The notes: generated by a model not told the origin, from the letters alone. DNA of 26,486 nucleotides from Pelagibius sp050043265 (GCA_050043265.1 JBHJIR010000079.1:1-26486); one strand, 5' to 3'. Positions 7,158 to 15,715 are shown, counted from the first letter of the stretch. Translations and numbers: made by a program.

Positions 7158-9574
7158 CAGGACGTACCTCTCTTGCGGGTCGCACCGCTCCAATTACGCT
7201 GCCACTTGGCCAGCACCTTCTGGGCGGTCTCCGGCGGCATGCGGTCGTACATCTGCAGCAGCGCCGCCGTGTGCTCGGGCTCGTCCTCGCTGCCACCGCG
7301 CATGTGGTCGGTCAGCAGGAAGATCGATCCGAACAGCAGCTTGTCGACCCCGACAGCCCGGCACACGATGGCGAGATCTTCGCCGCGTCCGCCATAGACG
7401 ATGCGCTGCAACTGCGGCGAACGCAGATCGGTCAACTCGCCGAACAGCAGCTCGAACAGCGGCAGGTTGCCCTTGCGCAAGGCCTGCACGATGGGGTGCG
7501 CTGCGGTGTCCGCTTCGCGGCCTAGCGCAGCCGCCTGCGTGGCGGCCTCTTGAATCATGGCCTCCCGAGCCCCGCCCCCCTGACCAACGGCCCGGGTCGC
7601 GCGGCGTTGGGCCGCACCGGCGGCCATGGCCGCCCTGGCAGCGGCGGTCGGCGGCGTCACGCCATTGACTTTCAACCGCGCACCCTTTGGCAGCGGCCGT
7701 GTGCTGGTCAGCGGTTGCGACAGCGGGGCCGGCTTCAGCGGCACCTTCTGGACGTCTTCTGGCGGGGCGTCCTCGGGCACCTCGATGATCGGCCGCAGAG
7801 GCGCTGCGGGCCGGGGCGTCCCCGCCGTTGCCCCAGCCGGCACCTCCGGCGACGCGGCCAGCAGCAGCGGCACCGGAGCTGGCGCGGGCGCCGCCGCACG
7901 GCGCCGTCCGGTCAGCCACAGCAGCCCACCCAACAGGATGATCGCGGCGACGGCCGCTATCGCATAGAGCGGGCGCTGTTCGATCCGCGCGAGCATAGCG
8001 GTCAGGTCGCCAGTACGGCTCCCGGCCCGGCTTCCGGCTTCCGGGGCCTGCGCGGCGGCTGGCTCGGGCATCGCCGGCTCAACCACAGCAGGAGGCCCAT
8101 CGGCGGCCCGGACGGCGAGCTCCGCCGCCAGCGCCGGCGCCGCCGCCGCTTCGTCGGCCGCCCGGCGCTCCGCCTCGGCGCGGCGTGTGCTTTCGGCCGC
8201 CAGCGCCGCCTCCAGACGTGCCGACTCGGCGGCGCGGTCTTCCAGCGCCCCCACCAAGGCATCGACCTGGGCCTGCAGACTGGAGACCGCCTGGCGCGCG
8301 GCGCCGAGCTCTTCCTCGCGGGCGGCAATCACCGTCCGGGGGTCGGGCGCCGCGATGGCTTCCTTGATGCGGGCAGCGAAGACGCGAAAGGCGGCGGCAT
8401 TGGGCGCGCCGCCGGCGAGCTCCGGTCGCATGGCCAGGGTTTCCAGCGGCAGCCGGGCACCGAGATTGTCGGCGATCTCGTCCCGGCTCCGGGCCACCAG
8501 CGTCTCCAACGTGACGCCCGGCTTTTCCGGCGGCGTCGCGGCAACGTCGGGGGCAACCGTCGTCGAGGCGCCCCGCACGATCTCGACCCGCGCGGCAGCG
8601 ACAGCCGAACGCGGCGCCGCGGCAACAACCTCCGCCGCCGCCTGTCCGACCGCATCGGCGTCGCGGCGGGCCGCCTCACCCAGCTGTGTCCGGCGCAACG
8701 CCGGGGCGAGCAGAAGCCAGCCGCGCGTGACGGCGAAGCCATCGACCAGGGCGACGTAGTCGGACCAGTCGCGCTGCAGCCGCTCGGCCGGCGGCGCCCC
8801 GAAGGTCGCCGCCATGTCTGTCGCGAGCGCGCGGATCGCGTTGAAGGTTTCCATCTGGCGTCGGGCCAGGGCCTGACGGGCCGCCGGATCGCCCTCGCCG
8901 ATGCGCTGCATGGCGAGCCAGAGGTAAGCGTCCTTGGCCTGGAAGAAGCGCGCCAACAACGGCCGTGCCAGCGGATCCTGCGCCAGTTCGGCGAAGCCGC
9001 CGACGGCGCGCAGGTGGTCGGCCAGCCAGGGCCAGTCCTGCGGCGGCAGGCGCCGGGCCAACGCCTGCATCAGCACCGGCAGCTGGTAGCCACGGCGCTG
9101 CGCCGCCGCGCCGCCCACCGCGCCCGCCTGCAGCAGGTTGGGCCGCCAGCGGCTGTCGAGGCTATCGTCGATCACGATACGGCCGTCGTCGAGGATGGCG
9201 CTGCTGCGGCCCTCCGGCAGATCGCCGATGACCAGTTTTTCTGCTGCCAGCAGTCCGCGCAGGATTTCGGCCGTGCCGGGGTAGTTCACGCTGAGGCGGC
9301 GCCAGCGCTCCTGCGCGAAGCCGTTGGTGTCGCGCACTGCAAAGGCCGCGAAGAAACGCCCGAGGGAGTCCATCTGGCCCAGGGTGGCGTCGATGTCGGC
9401 GCGCGTGAGCACGCCCGCGCCCGCAGCCGACTCAGTCGGCAGCACCTGCCTGGCCAGCGCCGCGGGCAACACGGCAAAGGTCAGGCAGAAGACGGCCAAC
9501 GCCTGCGCCGCTGCCCGGCCAACCGGCCGGCCGGTCGACTCGCGTCCCCGTCGTCTCCTCTGCGCCGACCCCAT
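7157..9574 (-). CDS. Large envelope protein with coiled coil and DUF2336-like C-terminus, unknown function
   Basis: I do not recognise this 805-residue protein as a whole. The ATG at 9574 is preferred over a longer start because AAGG lies 6 bases upstream and a signal peptide follows (hydrophobic about 21-40, cleavage near ALA-RQ). A large exported, mainly helical part (about 43-410) is followed by an Ala/Glu/Arg-rich coiled coil (about 414-492), a Pro/Ala-rich spacer, one membrane helix (about 536-556), a disordered cytoplasmic Pro/Ala stretch (about 557-690) and a compact C-terminal domain (about 690-795; QALRKGNLPLFELLFGELTDL ... GEDLAIVCRAVGVDKLLFGSIFLL). That last part resembles alphaproteobacterial DUF2336 helical repeats (tentative). 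It overlaps mtgA by one base, which suggests a role in envelope or peptidoglycan assembly. A membrane-spanning link between periplasm and cytoplasm is inferred from the topology. Confidence 0.8.
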   Translation of the reverse strand: MGSAQRRRRGRESTGRPVGRAAAQALAVFCLTFAVLPAALARQVLPTESAAGAGVLTRADIDATLGQMDSLGRFFAAFAVRDTNGFAQERWRRLSVNYPGTAEILRGLLAAEKLVIGDLPEGRSSAILDDGRIVIDDSLDSRWRPNLLQAGAVGGAAAQRRGYQLPVLMQALARRLPPQDWPWLADHLRAVGGFAELAQDPLARPLLARFFQAKDAYLWLAMQRIGEGDPAARQALARRQMETFNAIRALATDMAATFGAPPAERLQRDWSDYVALVDGFAVTRGWLLLAPALRRTQLGEAARRDADAVGQAAAEVVAAAPRSAVAAARVEIVRGASTTVAPDVAATPPEKPGVTLETLVARSRDEIADNLGARLPLETLAMRPELAGGAPNAAAFRVFAARIKEAIAAPDPRTVIAAREEELGAARQAVSSLQAQVDALVGALEDRAAESARLEAALAAESTRRAEAERRAADEAAAAPALAAELAVRAADGPPAVVEPAMPEPAAAQAPEAGSRAGSRTGDLTAMLARIEQRPLYAIAAVAAIILLGGLLWLTGRRRAAAPAPAPVPLLLAASPEVPAGATAGTPRPAAPLRPIIEVPEDAPPEDVQKVPLKPAPLSQPLTSTRPLPKGARLKVNGVTPPTAAARAAMAAGAAQRRATRAVGQGGGAREAMIQEAATQAAALGREADTAAHPIVQALRKGNLPLFELLFGELTDLRSPQLQRIVYGGRGEDLAIVCRAVGVDKLLFGSIFLLTDHMRGGSEDEPEHTAALLQMYDRMPPETAQKVLAKWQRNWSGATRKRGTS

Positions 9575-9724
9575 AACACCTTGCACGGAATTGTTTTTCT
9601 GGCCGGAGACCGCGCCGCGGCGACCGCCCCCCGGGTGCCAACCTAAAACAACGGGAAGAGTTGCGGTAGGGCAAGCCTGCACTTCGGCTTTTTTGCCGGC
9701 GCGGTCTCTTTCCCAAGCCGGACT

Positions 9725-10447
9725 TCAGGCCGGCTCCGGTCCGAGAAAAGCTCTGAGTTCCGCCGGTTCACGCGCCTCCAGCAGAGCCCGGGTGGGCCCC
9801 GCCGCCAATATACGGCCGTCATAGACGAAGGCGCTGTGGCCGGCGATCCGCAGGGCGTCCTGCGGATTGTGGCTGACCATCACCACCGTCAGGCCGCGCT
9901 CAGCCTGCAACTGGCGCACCAGATCCAGCATTTCCAGCCTGAGGCCGGGATCGAGGGCGCTGAACGGCTCGTCCAGCAGCAACAGCGGACGGTCGCGCAC
10001 CAGGCTGCGCGCCAGGGCGACGCGCTGACGCTGGCCGCCGGAGAGCTGGGCCGGGTGCCGCCGGCCGAAATCACCCAGACCGACGCGGGCCAGTGCCTCG
10101 GCCACCGCCCGCCGCTGAGCCGCATCGAGGCGCAGGCCGGGAGCGAGGCCCAGGCCGACGTTCTCCTCGGCGCTCAGGTGGGCAAAGAGATTGTGCTCCT
10201 GGAACAGGCTGGTCACCGGGCGGTCCGCCGGCTTCCGCGCGGTGACGTCCTGCCCGGCGATCACCACCCGTCCGGCCAATGGTTTCTCGAAACCGGCGAT
10301 GAGGCTCAACAGGGTCGACTTGCCGGCGCCGCGCGGCCCCAGCACGGCGAGGCAGTCGCCGCGCCCCAGGGTGAGGTCGAAGACCATCGTCATGTCCTCG
10401 TAGCGAAAGGACAGGGCCTCCACTTGCAGCAGCGGCGCCTCAGACAT
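9725..10447 (-). CDS. thiQ: Thiamine ABC transporter ATP-binding protein
   Basis: This 240-residue ABC ATPase powers thiamine/TPP import with ThiP and ThiB. All nucleotide-binding motifs are present: Walker A GPRGAGKST (37-45), Q-loop Gln83 (LFQEHNLFAHL), signature LSGGQRQR (135-142), Walker B LLLLDE (155-160) and the switch His193. The QEHNLFAHL segment and the short length without a C-terminal regulatory domain are typical of ThiQ. The start at 10447 lies within the last 8 bases of thiP, so the two are translationally coupled. The long 5' extension of the frame (to 10489) lies inside thiP and is not used. Assignment rests on the motifs plus the thiB-thiP context and the riboswitch. Confidence 0.95.
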   Translation of the reverse strand: MSEAPLLQVEALSFRYEDMTMVFDLTLGRGDCLAVLGPRGAGKSTLLSLIAGFEKPLAGRVVIAGQDVTARKPADRPVTSLFQEHNLFAHLSAEENVGLGLAPGLRLDAAQRRAVAEALARVGLGDFGRRHPAQLSGGQRQRVALARSLVRDRPLLLLDEPFSALDPGLRLEMLDLVRQLQAERGLTVVMVSHNPQDALRIAGHSAFVYDGRILAAGPTRALLEAREPAELRAFLGPEPA

Positions 10448-12053
10448 GACGGTGCCGCCGAAGACCCCTGAACGCGCCGAGGCCGCCAAGGCCGCCTTCG
10501 ATGACCAGGAACAGGGCGAGGCAGAGCAGCGACAGCAGCGCCGCGATGACGGCCGCCTCGGTCATACGGAAACCGCCGATGGCCTGGTAGAGCAGCAGCG
10601 GCAGGGTGGCGAAGTCCTGGCTGCCGAACAGGGCGATGACGCCGCGGTCGCCGCGCGACAGTGTCGCCGCCACCGCCAGGGCCAGCCCGATCGGACGGCG
10701 CAGGCCCGGCCACTCGACGAGGCGCAGGCGGTTCCATCCGGCGATGCCGAGGCGCTGGCACAGGCGGTCGTGGCGCTGCGCCTCCTCCATCATCGGCCCG
10801 CCCAGGAAGCGCACCACAAAGGGCAGCGCCATCAGCGCGTTGACCAGGATGACCAGGGGCATGCCCAGCGCGAAGACGTCGGCCACCTGGCGCAGCAGCA
10901 CGAAGAGGCCGGTGGCAAGTACGAAAGGCGGCACCACCAGGATCAGCGAGGCGGGAAGCTCCAGCCGCGCCGCCGCGGCGGGCCGTCCCAGGCGGTGCCG
11001 CAGGCTGCGGCTGGAGATCAGGATGGCACCGCCCAACAGCAGCGCCAGAGTGCCGGCCGACAGCGCAATGACCAGCGACTGGCCGACGGCGTGCCACAGG
11101 GCCGGGCGCGCGAGCACCTCGGCAGCGGTCGCGTTGAACCCGGCAACCGCCACCGCGATCAGCGGCAGCACCACCAGGGCGCCGGTCAGCAGCAGGGCCA
11201 GTCCATCGACCGCGCGGCCGAGGCGCCCGCCGGTATCGGGCCGCTCGTAGAGGCGGCCCTCGGTCAGCGCCGTGGTGCCGGGCACCGCGAGCTGCAGAAC
11301 GGCCAGCACGATGGCGCCGCACAGCAGCAACTGCACCAGCGCCAGGGTGCCCGCGCGGCCGAGATCGAAGTCGAAGCGCAGCGCCTGGTAGACGGCGACC
11401 TCCAGGGTCGTGGCCTTGGGCCCGCCGCCCAGGGTCAGCACCACCGCGAAGGAGGTAAAGCACAGCATGAAGACCAGCCCGGCCACGCCCGGCAGCACCG
11501 TGCGCATGGCCGGCCATTCGATAAGGCGGAAGAGATCGCGCGAGCGCAGGCCGAACTGGCTGGCGACCCGCCAGCTTTCCGGCGGCACGCTCTCGATGGC
11601 CTGCAGCAGAATGCGCGCGACGAAAGGCATGTTGAAGAAGCAGTGGCCGATCAGGATGCCGGTCAGGCCGTAGAGGTAATTCGCCCGTCCGATGCCGAGC
11701 AGAACCAGGACGTCGTTCACCCAGCCGCTACGGCCGTGCACGGCGGCGATGCCGAAGATGGCGACGATGGTGGGGATGACCAGCGACAGGCTGAACAGGC
11801 GTAGCAGCAGGCCGCGGCCCGGAAACTGCCGCCGCGCCATCGCCCGGGCGACCGGAATGGCAAGCGCCACCGAGAGCAGCGTGGAAAGACTGGCCTGCAG
11901 GACGGTGAACCAGACGACGCGCCACAGATAGGCGTCGTCCAGATTGCCGGCGATGTCGAACCCCGGGGCGGCGACGCCCAGGGCGACAAGCGCGCCGCCG
12001 ACCACCGCCGCGACGACGCAAAGCGCTGATGTGGCGGGCAACCACCAGGGCAT
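10440..12053 (-). CDS. thiP: Thiamine ABC transporter permease
   Basis: This 537-residue inner-membrane permease is a fused double-length protein with roughly 12 hydrophobic segments, as in ThiP and the related iron permeases. Each half carries a binding-protein-dependent transport (EAA-type) region: the first near ESVPPESWRVASQFGLRSRDLFRLIEWP and the second near RHDRLCQRLGIAGWNRLRLVEWPGLRRP, where the coupling helices contact ThiQ. The start ATG at 12053 is 22 bases after the thiB stop. Tandem-fused permeases also occur in iron(III) transporters. The riboswitch upstream and the thiamine-type binding protein decide for thiamine. Confidence 0.94.
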   Translation of the reverse strand: MPWWLPATSALCVVAAVVGGALVALGVAAPGFDIAGNLDDAYLWRVVWFTVLQASLSTLLSVALAIPVARAMARRQFPGRGLLLRLFSLSLVIPTIVAIFGIAAVHGRSGWVNDVLVLLGIGRANYLYGLTGILIGHCFFNMPFVARILLQAIESVPPESWRVASQFGLRSRDLFRLIEWPAMRTVLPGVAGLVFMLCFTSFAVVLTLGGGPKATTLEVAVYQALRFDFDLGRAGTLALVQLLLCGAIVLAVLQLAVPGTTALTEGRLYERPDTGGRLGRAVDGLALLLTGALVVLPLIAVAVAGFNATAAEVLARPALWHAVGQSLVIALSAGTLALLLGGAILISSRSLRHRLGRPAAAARLELPASLILVVPPFVLATGLFVLLRQVADVFALGMPLVILVNALMALPFVVRFLGGPMMEEAQRHDRLCQRLGIAGWNRLRLVEWPGLRRPIGLALAVAATLSRGDRGVIALFGSQDFATLPLLLYQAIGGFRMTEAAVIAALLSLLCLALFLVIEGGLGGLGAFRGLRRHRHV

Positions 12054-12075
12054 GATCGAAAAACCCGACGCAGGT

Positions 12076-13077
12076 CTATTCGCTGACCGCCTGCAGCCAC
12101 TCGTCGACCCAGGCTTTGCGCTCGGCGGCCACCTCTTCCGCCGGGAACAGCAGCGGCTTCGACGGGTCCACCAGCTTGTCGTAGGCGGCGGGCAGCCCCT
12201 CGGGCAGGTCGATCACCGGATACATCCACTGCGCCGTCGGGATGGTGCTCTGGAAGCCGGGGCGCAGCATGAACTGCAGGAAGCGCTGCGCCAGTTCAGG
12301 ATCGTCGGTCGACTTGGTCATCGCCGCCACCTCGACCTGCATGTAGTGGCCTTCGGCAAAGCCGGCGGCCTGATAGCGCTGCTCGTCCTCGGCAATCATG
12401 TGATAGGCCGGCGAGGTCGTGTAGCTCAGCACCAGCGGCGCCTCGCCCTTCAGGAACAGGCCATAGGCCTCGCTCCAGCCCTTGGTGGTGGTGAGCGTCT
12501 TCTTCGCCAGCTTCGCCCAGGCCTCCGGCGCCTTGTCGCCGTAGACCGAGCGCACCCACAGCAGCAGGCCCAGGCCCGGAGTCGAGCTGCGCGGATCTTC
12601 CAGGATGATCTTCAGGTCGTCGGGCGCTTCGACCAGTTCCTTCAGGCTTTTGGGCGGGCTCGCCAAGGTTTCGGTGTCGTAGACGAAGGCGAAGTAGCCG
12701 TAGTCGAACGGCAGGAAGGTGTCGTCGGTCCAGGCGACCGGCAGCGCCAGATCCTCGGCCGTCACGCCGTGGGCGGCGAACAGCCCGGTTGCCTTCGCCT
12801 CGGCGAGAACGTTGAGGTCGAGGCCCAGCACCACGTCGGCCTTGTTGCTCTCGCCCTCCAGCCGCAGGCGGCTCAGCACACCGATGGAGGAATCCAGCGC
12901 CACGAATTCCAAGGTGCAGCCGCACTCGGCCTCGAAGGCCTGCTTGATCGCCGGGCCCGGCCCCCACTCGGAAATGAAGGCGTCGTAGGTGTAGACCGTC
13001 AGGGTCCTGTCGGCGGCAGCCGCGGAAAGCGGCACCCAGCAGATCAGGGTGGCGGTCAGCAGGGTCGAAAAGCGCAT
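12076..13077 (-). CDS. thiB: Thiamine/TPP periplasmic binding protein
   Basis: This 333-residue solute-binding protein delivers thiamine or its phosphates to ThiPQ. A signal peptide (MRFSTLLTATLICWVPLSAAAA-DR) precedes a mature protein opening RTLTVYTYDAFISEWGPGPAIKQAFE, the classic ThiB/TbpA start. Further family traits are the CGCTLEF pair of cysteines, the DVVLGLD segment, the DYGYFAFVYD stretch, SSTPGLGLLLWV and the aromatic SYTTSPAYH region near the ligand site. The ATG at 13077 is preferred over in-frame ATGs at 13089 and 13098 because GGAG lies 6 bases upstream and the signal peptide then starts cleanly. It is the first gene of the operon, about 65 bases after the TPP riboswitch. Confidence 0.96.
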   Translation of the reverse strand: MRFSTLLTATLICWVPLSAAAADRTLTVYTYDAFISEWGPGPAIKQAFEAECGCTLEFVALDSSIGVLSRLRLEGESNKADVVLGLDLNVLAEAKATGLFAAHGVTAEDLALPVAWTDDTFLPFDYGYFAFVYDTETLASPPKSLKELVEAPDDLKIILEDPRSSTPGLGLLLWVRSVYGDKAPEAWAKLAKKTLTTTKGWSEAYGLFLKGEAPLVLSYTTSPAYHMIAEDEQRYQAAGFAEGHYMQVEVAAMTKSTDDPELAQRFLQFMLRPGFQSTIPTAQWMYPVIDLPEGLPAAYDKLVDPSKPLLFPAEEVAAERKAWVDEWLQAVSE

Positions 13078-13085
13078 CGGTCGCT

Positions 13086-13101
13086 CCATTGGGGCCAATG
13101 G
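13086..13101 (-). promoter_or_regulatory. Hairpin masking the thiB ribosome binding site (candidate expression platform)
   Basis: CCATTG and CAATGG form a perfect 6-bp stem with a 4-base GCCC loop. The GG of the thiB Shine-Dalgarno (GGAG) is inside the right arm. Further upstream CTCAAAATC (13118-13110) can pair, with one bulged A, with GATTTGAG (13150-13143), the 3' strand of aptamer helix P1, giving mutually exclusive structures. Control at translation initiation is the likely mode; this is inferred from pairing alone. Confidence 0.5.
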
Positions 13102-13142
13102 GCGGGGCGGATTTTGAGAGACTGGGGCGAAAAGGCCGGTCG

Positions 13143-13246
13143 CTCAAATCCCTCCGCCGGCATTACCCGGGTCAGGTTCATCGGGTTGTCCGGATTGCGG
13201 CGCCGCCGCCCCGGTCTCTCAGCCCCTTTTTGGGCACCCCGTTGAG
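13143..13246 (-). promoter_or_regulatory. TPP riboswitch (THI element)
   Basis: On the minus strand the conserved core is easily read: ACGGGGTGCCC, GGGCTGAGAG, a variable GC-rich P3 arm, then ATGAACCTGACCCGGGTAAT and GCCGGCGGAGGGA. The closing helix P1 is CTCAA (13246-13242) with TTGAG (13147-13143). These are the hallmark CUGAGA and GAACCUGA...GGGUAAU boxes that bind the pyrimidine and the diphosphate of TPP. It precedes thiB and should lower thiamine import when TPP is plentiful. Confidence 0.96.
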
Positions 13247-13255
13247 ACAGGCGGC

Positions 13256-13285
13256 AGGATAGGCCGCCGGGCCGCCGGCCTGCAA
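13256..13285 (-). promoter_or_regulatory. Sigma-70-type promoter of the thiBPQ operon
   Basis: TTGCAG (-35, 13285-13280) and TATCCT (-10, 13261-13256) are separated by 18 bases. The predicted start near 13249 is only about three bases before helix P1 of the riboswitch, so the transcript would begin with the aptamer. Confidence 0.6.
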
Positions 13286-13413
13286 GAACCGCGTCGTGGG
13301 GCCCGATCGGCCGCTGTCACGCATTCAGAGTGCTTTTCTCCGCCAATCCAGTAATGTATTGGGCCAAATAATTGAGTTTCCAATCCTCTCGACAGGGATA
13401 GCTCGCAGTTTCA

Positions 13414-15198
13414 GTGAAATATCGCCGGCCGGACATTGTCGCCAAAATGGGGCTGCGCAGGCGCCTGCCCCGGGCATCGATCCGCTTCTATCTGGTTCTT
13501 ATGGTATGCGCGATTGCGTTGCCGGTGCTCGCCTTTGTGGCCCTGCTGCTGGCCCAATTGCAAAGCAACGAGCGCGTCGCCCTGGAAACACGCGCCGTGC
13601 GCGAGGCCCAGTTGATGGGCACCGCCGTCAGCCGGGTGCTGCAAGAGATGTCGACCACGCTACGGCTGCTGGTGACGTCTCCGGAGCTCGATGCTGGCGA
13701 CCTGGAAGCCTTTCACGGCCGCGCCCAGGCGGCGCTGCGCGACGGCTCGCTGTTCGTCATCCTGATCGACAAGGACGGCCAGCAGCGCCTGAATACACGG
13801 GTTCCCTTCGCCACGCCGTTGGGAAAGACGGCAAACATGGCGGCGGTCGACTCGGTCCTGGAATCGGGCCGAACCGAGGTATCCGACGTCTTTGTGGGCG
13901 CAACGAGTGGACGATGGGTCTTCAACGTAACCCTGCCGCTGCCGTCGGAACTGTCGTCCAACGGCGCCGCCCTGGTGCTGACCAAAAACGCCGACGAAAT
14001 CGCCCAGCTTGCCCTGACCTCGGGGCTGCCTGACGGCTGGTCGGCGGCGGTGCTTGACGGTGCCGGCCGGGTCGTGGCCTCCAGCAACAAGGATATAGGC
14101 CACAGTACGGTGTTGGAACACGAACTGCCGGCCGATTTGGTGCGGACCAGCGGCGTGATCTATGGTGCTGTCGATTCCGAACAAAAACTCATCGCCTACA
14201 CCAAACTCAAGGACTGGTCCTGGACAGCCATCGTCTGGGGCCCCGTCGCCACGGCACAGGCCTCCATACTCACCACCTGGCGCCAGCTCATCTTCGGCGG
14301 TATCGCGCTCTTGTCGCTGGCCGTCGGCATCGCGATGTTTCTGGCCCGGCAATTGAGGGTCTCCGTGCAGGGCATCGCGGACATGGCCGAACAGGTCGGA
14401 CAGGGCAACATGGTCGCCCCGGTGAACAGTCAGATCATCGAACTCGACCGGGTCGCCAAGGCTCTCTCCGCCGCCTCGGTGGACCGCAGCCATGCAGAAG
14501 ACAGGATACGCCTCATGCTGCGCGAGCTGGCGCACCGCACCAAGAACCTCTTGGCCATTACCCAGGCAATGATCCACCAGACAGGCCGCCGCAGTCAGTC
14601 GATAGAAGACTTTCAGGCGGACATTACAGAGCGCATCGCCGGGCTCGGCCGCTCGACCGACCTGCTGACCTCCGAACAGTGGAGCAGAGTTCCGTTCAAA
14701 CGCCTCATCGCAAATCACCTCGCGACCTTCCTCGCAACGCCGGAGCAGCTCGAAATGCGGGGCGAGGACTTCGAAATCAAGTCCGAGGCGGTTCACAATC
14801 TTGGCTTGGTACTGCATGAACTCGCCACCAACGCCATGAAGTACGGCGCCCTTTCGGTCCCGACCGGTCACCTGCTGATTGCCTGGGAAATCTCGGGGGA
14901 AATCTCGGGGGAAATCTCCGGGCAAATCTCCGGCGAAATTCCGGGAGAGGTTTCCGGGGCAGAGACAGTTGCGCCCCAGTTAAACCTCACCTGGCGGGAA
15001 ACCGGCGGCCCCCCGCCTTCGCCCCCTACGGAAAAGGGGTTCGGATCGCAGATCATCGAGAGGCACGCGGCGTCGGCGTTTCGCGGCAAGGTGACGGTGG
15101 ATTATGAGAGCGACCACTTCGTGTGGACGTTAACGGCCCCTCTGAAATCCTTTATCGAAGAGGACGACGCTGACGAACCGCCAGAGCTGACCCTCTAA
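13414..15198 (+). CDS. HWE-family membrane sensor histidine kinase
   Basis: This 594-residue kinase passes an extracytoplasmic signal to an unseen response regulator. Two membrane helices (about 24-48 and 290-311) flank a periplasmic sensor of double-PAS/Cache-like character (about 50-285). A HAMP-like linker follows (about 311-360). The H-box LMLRELAHRTKNLLAITQAM has phospho-acceptor His374. The ATPase domain has the HWE N-box HELATNAMKYGALS (His468, Asn472), WRE (Trp527, Glu529) and the G-box KGFGSQIIE (541-549). His in the N-box plus W-x-E defines the HWE family. A six-unit EISG repeat is inserted at 492-515. The GTG at 13414 is used; ATG at 13447 is an alternative and neither has a strong ribosome site. 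No response regulator or PhyR/NepR-type partner is in the window, so the signal and output are unknown. Confidence 0.92.
   Translation: MKYRRPDIVAKMGLRRRLPRASIRFYLVLMVCAIALPVLAFVALLLAQLQSNERVALETRAVREAQLMGTAVSRVLQEMSTTLRLLVTSPELDAGDLEAFHGRAQAALRDGSLFVILIDKDGQQRLNTRVPFATPLGKTANMAAVDSVLESGRTEVSDVFVGATSGRWVFNVTLPLPSELSSNGAALVLTKNADEIAQLALTSGLPDGWSAAVLDGAGRVVASSNKDIGHSTVLEHELPADLVRTSGVIYGAVDSEQKLIAYTKLKDWSWTAIVWGPVATAQASILTTWRQLIFGGIALLSLAVGIAMFLARQLRVSVQGIADMAEQVGQGNMVAPVNSQIIELDRVAKALSAASVDRSHAEDRIRLMLRELAHRTKNLLAITQAMIHQTGRRSQSIEDFQADITERIAGLGRSTDLLTSEQWSRVPFKRLIANHLATFLATPEQLEMRGEDFEIKSEAVHNLGLVLHELATNAMKYGALSVPTGHLLIAWEISGEISGEISGQISGEIPGEVSGAETVAPQLNLTWRETGGPPPSPPTEKGFGSQIIERHAASAFRGKVTVDYESDHFVWTLTAPLKSFIEEDDADEPPELTL
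14887..14958 (+). repeat. 12-bp in-frame tandem repeat encoding six EISG units in the kinase
   Basis: Six consecutive 12-base units close to GAAATCTCSGGG encode EISG, EISG, EISG, QISG, EIPG and EVSG. The first copies are nearly identical and the later ones degenerate. They lie between LLIAWE and LNLTW in the ATPase domain, where relatives normally have a short turn. Confidence 0.95.
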
Positions 15199-15287
15199 GT
15201 CCAACGCCCATACTTCGACGGCAGACGAAGCCTGGCGGGGCCAGGATCGGCTATCCAGACGTGGCCACCCACCCTGGAGCGCCAGCC

Positions 15288-15611
15288 ATGATCACCTGCT
15301 TCCTCCGCTACGAGATCGACCCCTGCAAGAAGGCCCAGTTCGAGACCTACGCCCGCAATTGGGGCCAGGCCATTCCGCGCTGCGGCGCCGGGCTGATCGG
15401 CTACTTCGCGCCGCACGAGGGCTCGGCCACCACCGCCTACGGCGTCTACAGCATCGACAGCCTGGCCGCCTACGAGGCCTATCGCGCCCGCCTCGCCGCC
15501 GATCCCCTGGGCCAGGAGAACTACCGCTTCGCCCAGCAGGAGCAGTTCATCCGCCGCGAGGACCGGATCTTCCTGAAGCTCGCCTCGGCGCCGCACGCGG
15601 CCGAGGACTAA
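15288..15611 (+). CDS. NIPSNAP family protein
   Basis: This 107-residue small dimeric alpha-beta-barrel-type protein starts MITCFLRYEIDP and continues KAQFETYARNWGQAIPRCGAGLIGYFAPHEG, ending in QEQFIRREDRIFLKL. This is the typical NIPSNAP (ferredoxin-like) pattern: an opening strand, a helix with an aromatic-rich face, and the conserved GYFxPHEG turn. The ATG at 15288 is preferred to the in-frame start at 15261 because GGAG lies 9 bases upstream and the family begins at this point. Molecular function in bacteria is not established; some members sit near antibiotic or catabolic genes. Here it is followed by an unrelated acetyltransferase 104 bases on, so the context gives little. Confidence 0.88.
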   Translation: MITCFLRYEIDPCKKAQFETYARNWGQAIPRCGAGLIGYFAPHEGSATTAYGVYSIDSLAAYEAYRARLAADPLGQENYRFAQQEQFIRREDRIFLKLASAPHAAED

Positions 15612-15715
15612 CTGGACCCCCGCGATTTTCCCATTTGGCCCTTGCCGGGCGGACCGCTCGTCGGCATGAGGGGAACACTTCCCCTCCTCTGCCCTATCTT
15701 TACGCCGGAACCGCC

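Noticed and set aside
7550..9646. 698-codon plus-strand ORF
   Set aside because: It is antisense to the 805-residue gene; its product is Arg/Gly/Gln-rich without any domain, and the minus-strand gene has signal, coiled coil and membrane helix.
9717..9734. GCCGG/CCGGC hairpin at the end of thiQ
   Set aside because: Only a 5-bp stem with an 8-base loop and no T-run on the minus strand; frequent by chance in this GC content.
10446..11804. 452-codon plus-strand ORF
   Set aside because: It is antisense to thiP and rich in Gln/Arg/Gly with no hydrophobic or catalytic pattern.
13296..14033. 245-codon plus-strand ORF overlapping the kinase start
   Set aside because: It is a frame shadow of the kinase, which has a consistent sensor-HAMP-kinase layout in the other frame.
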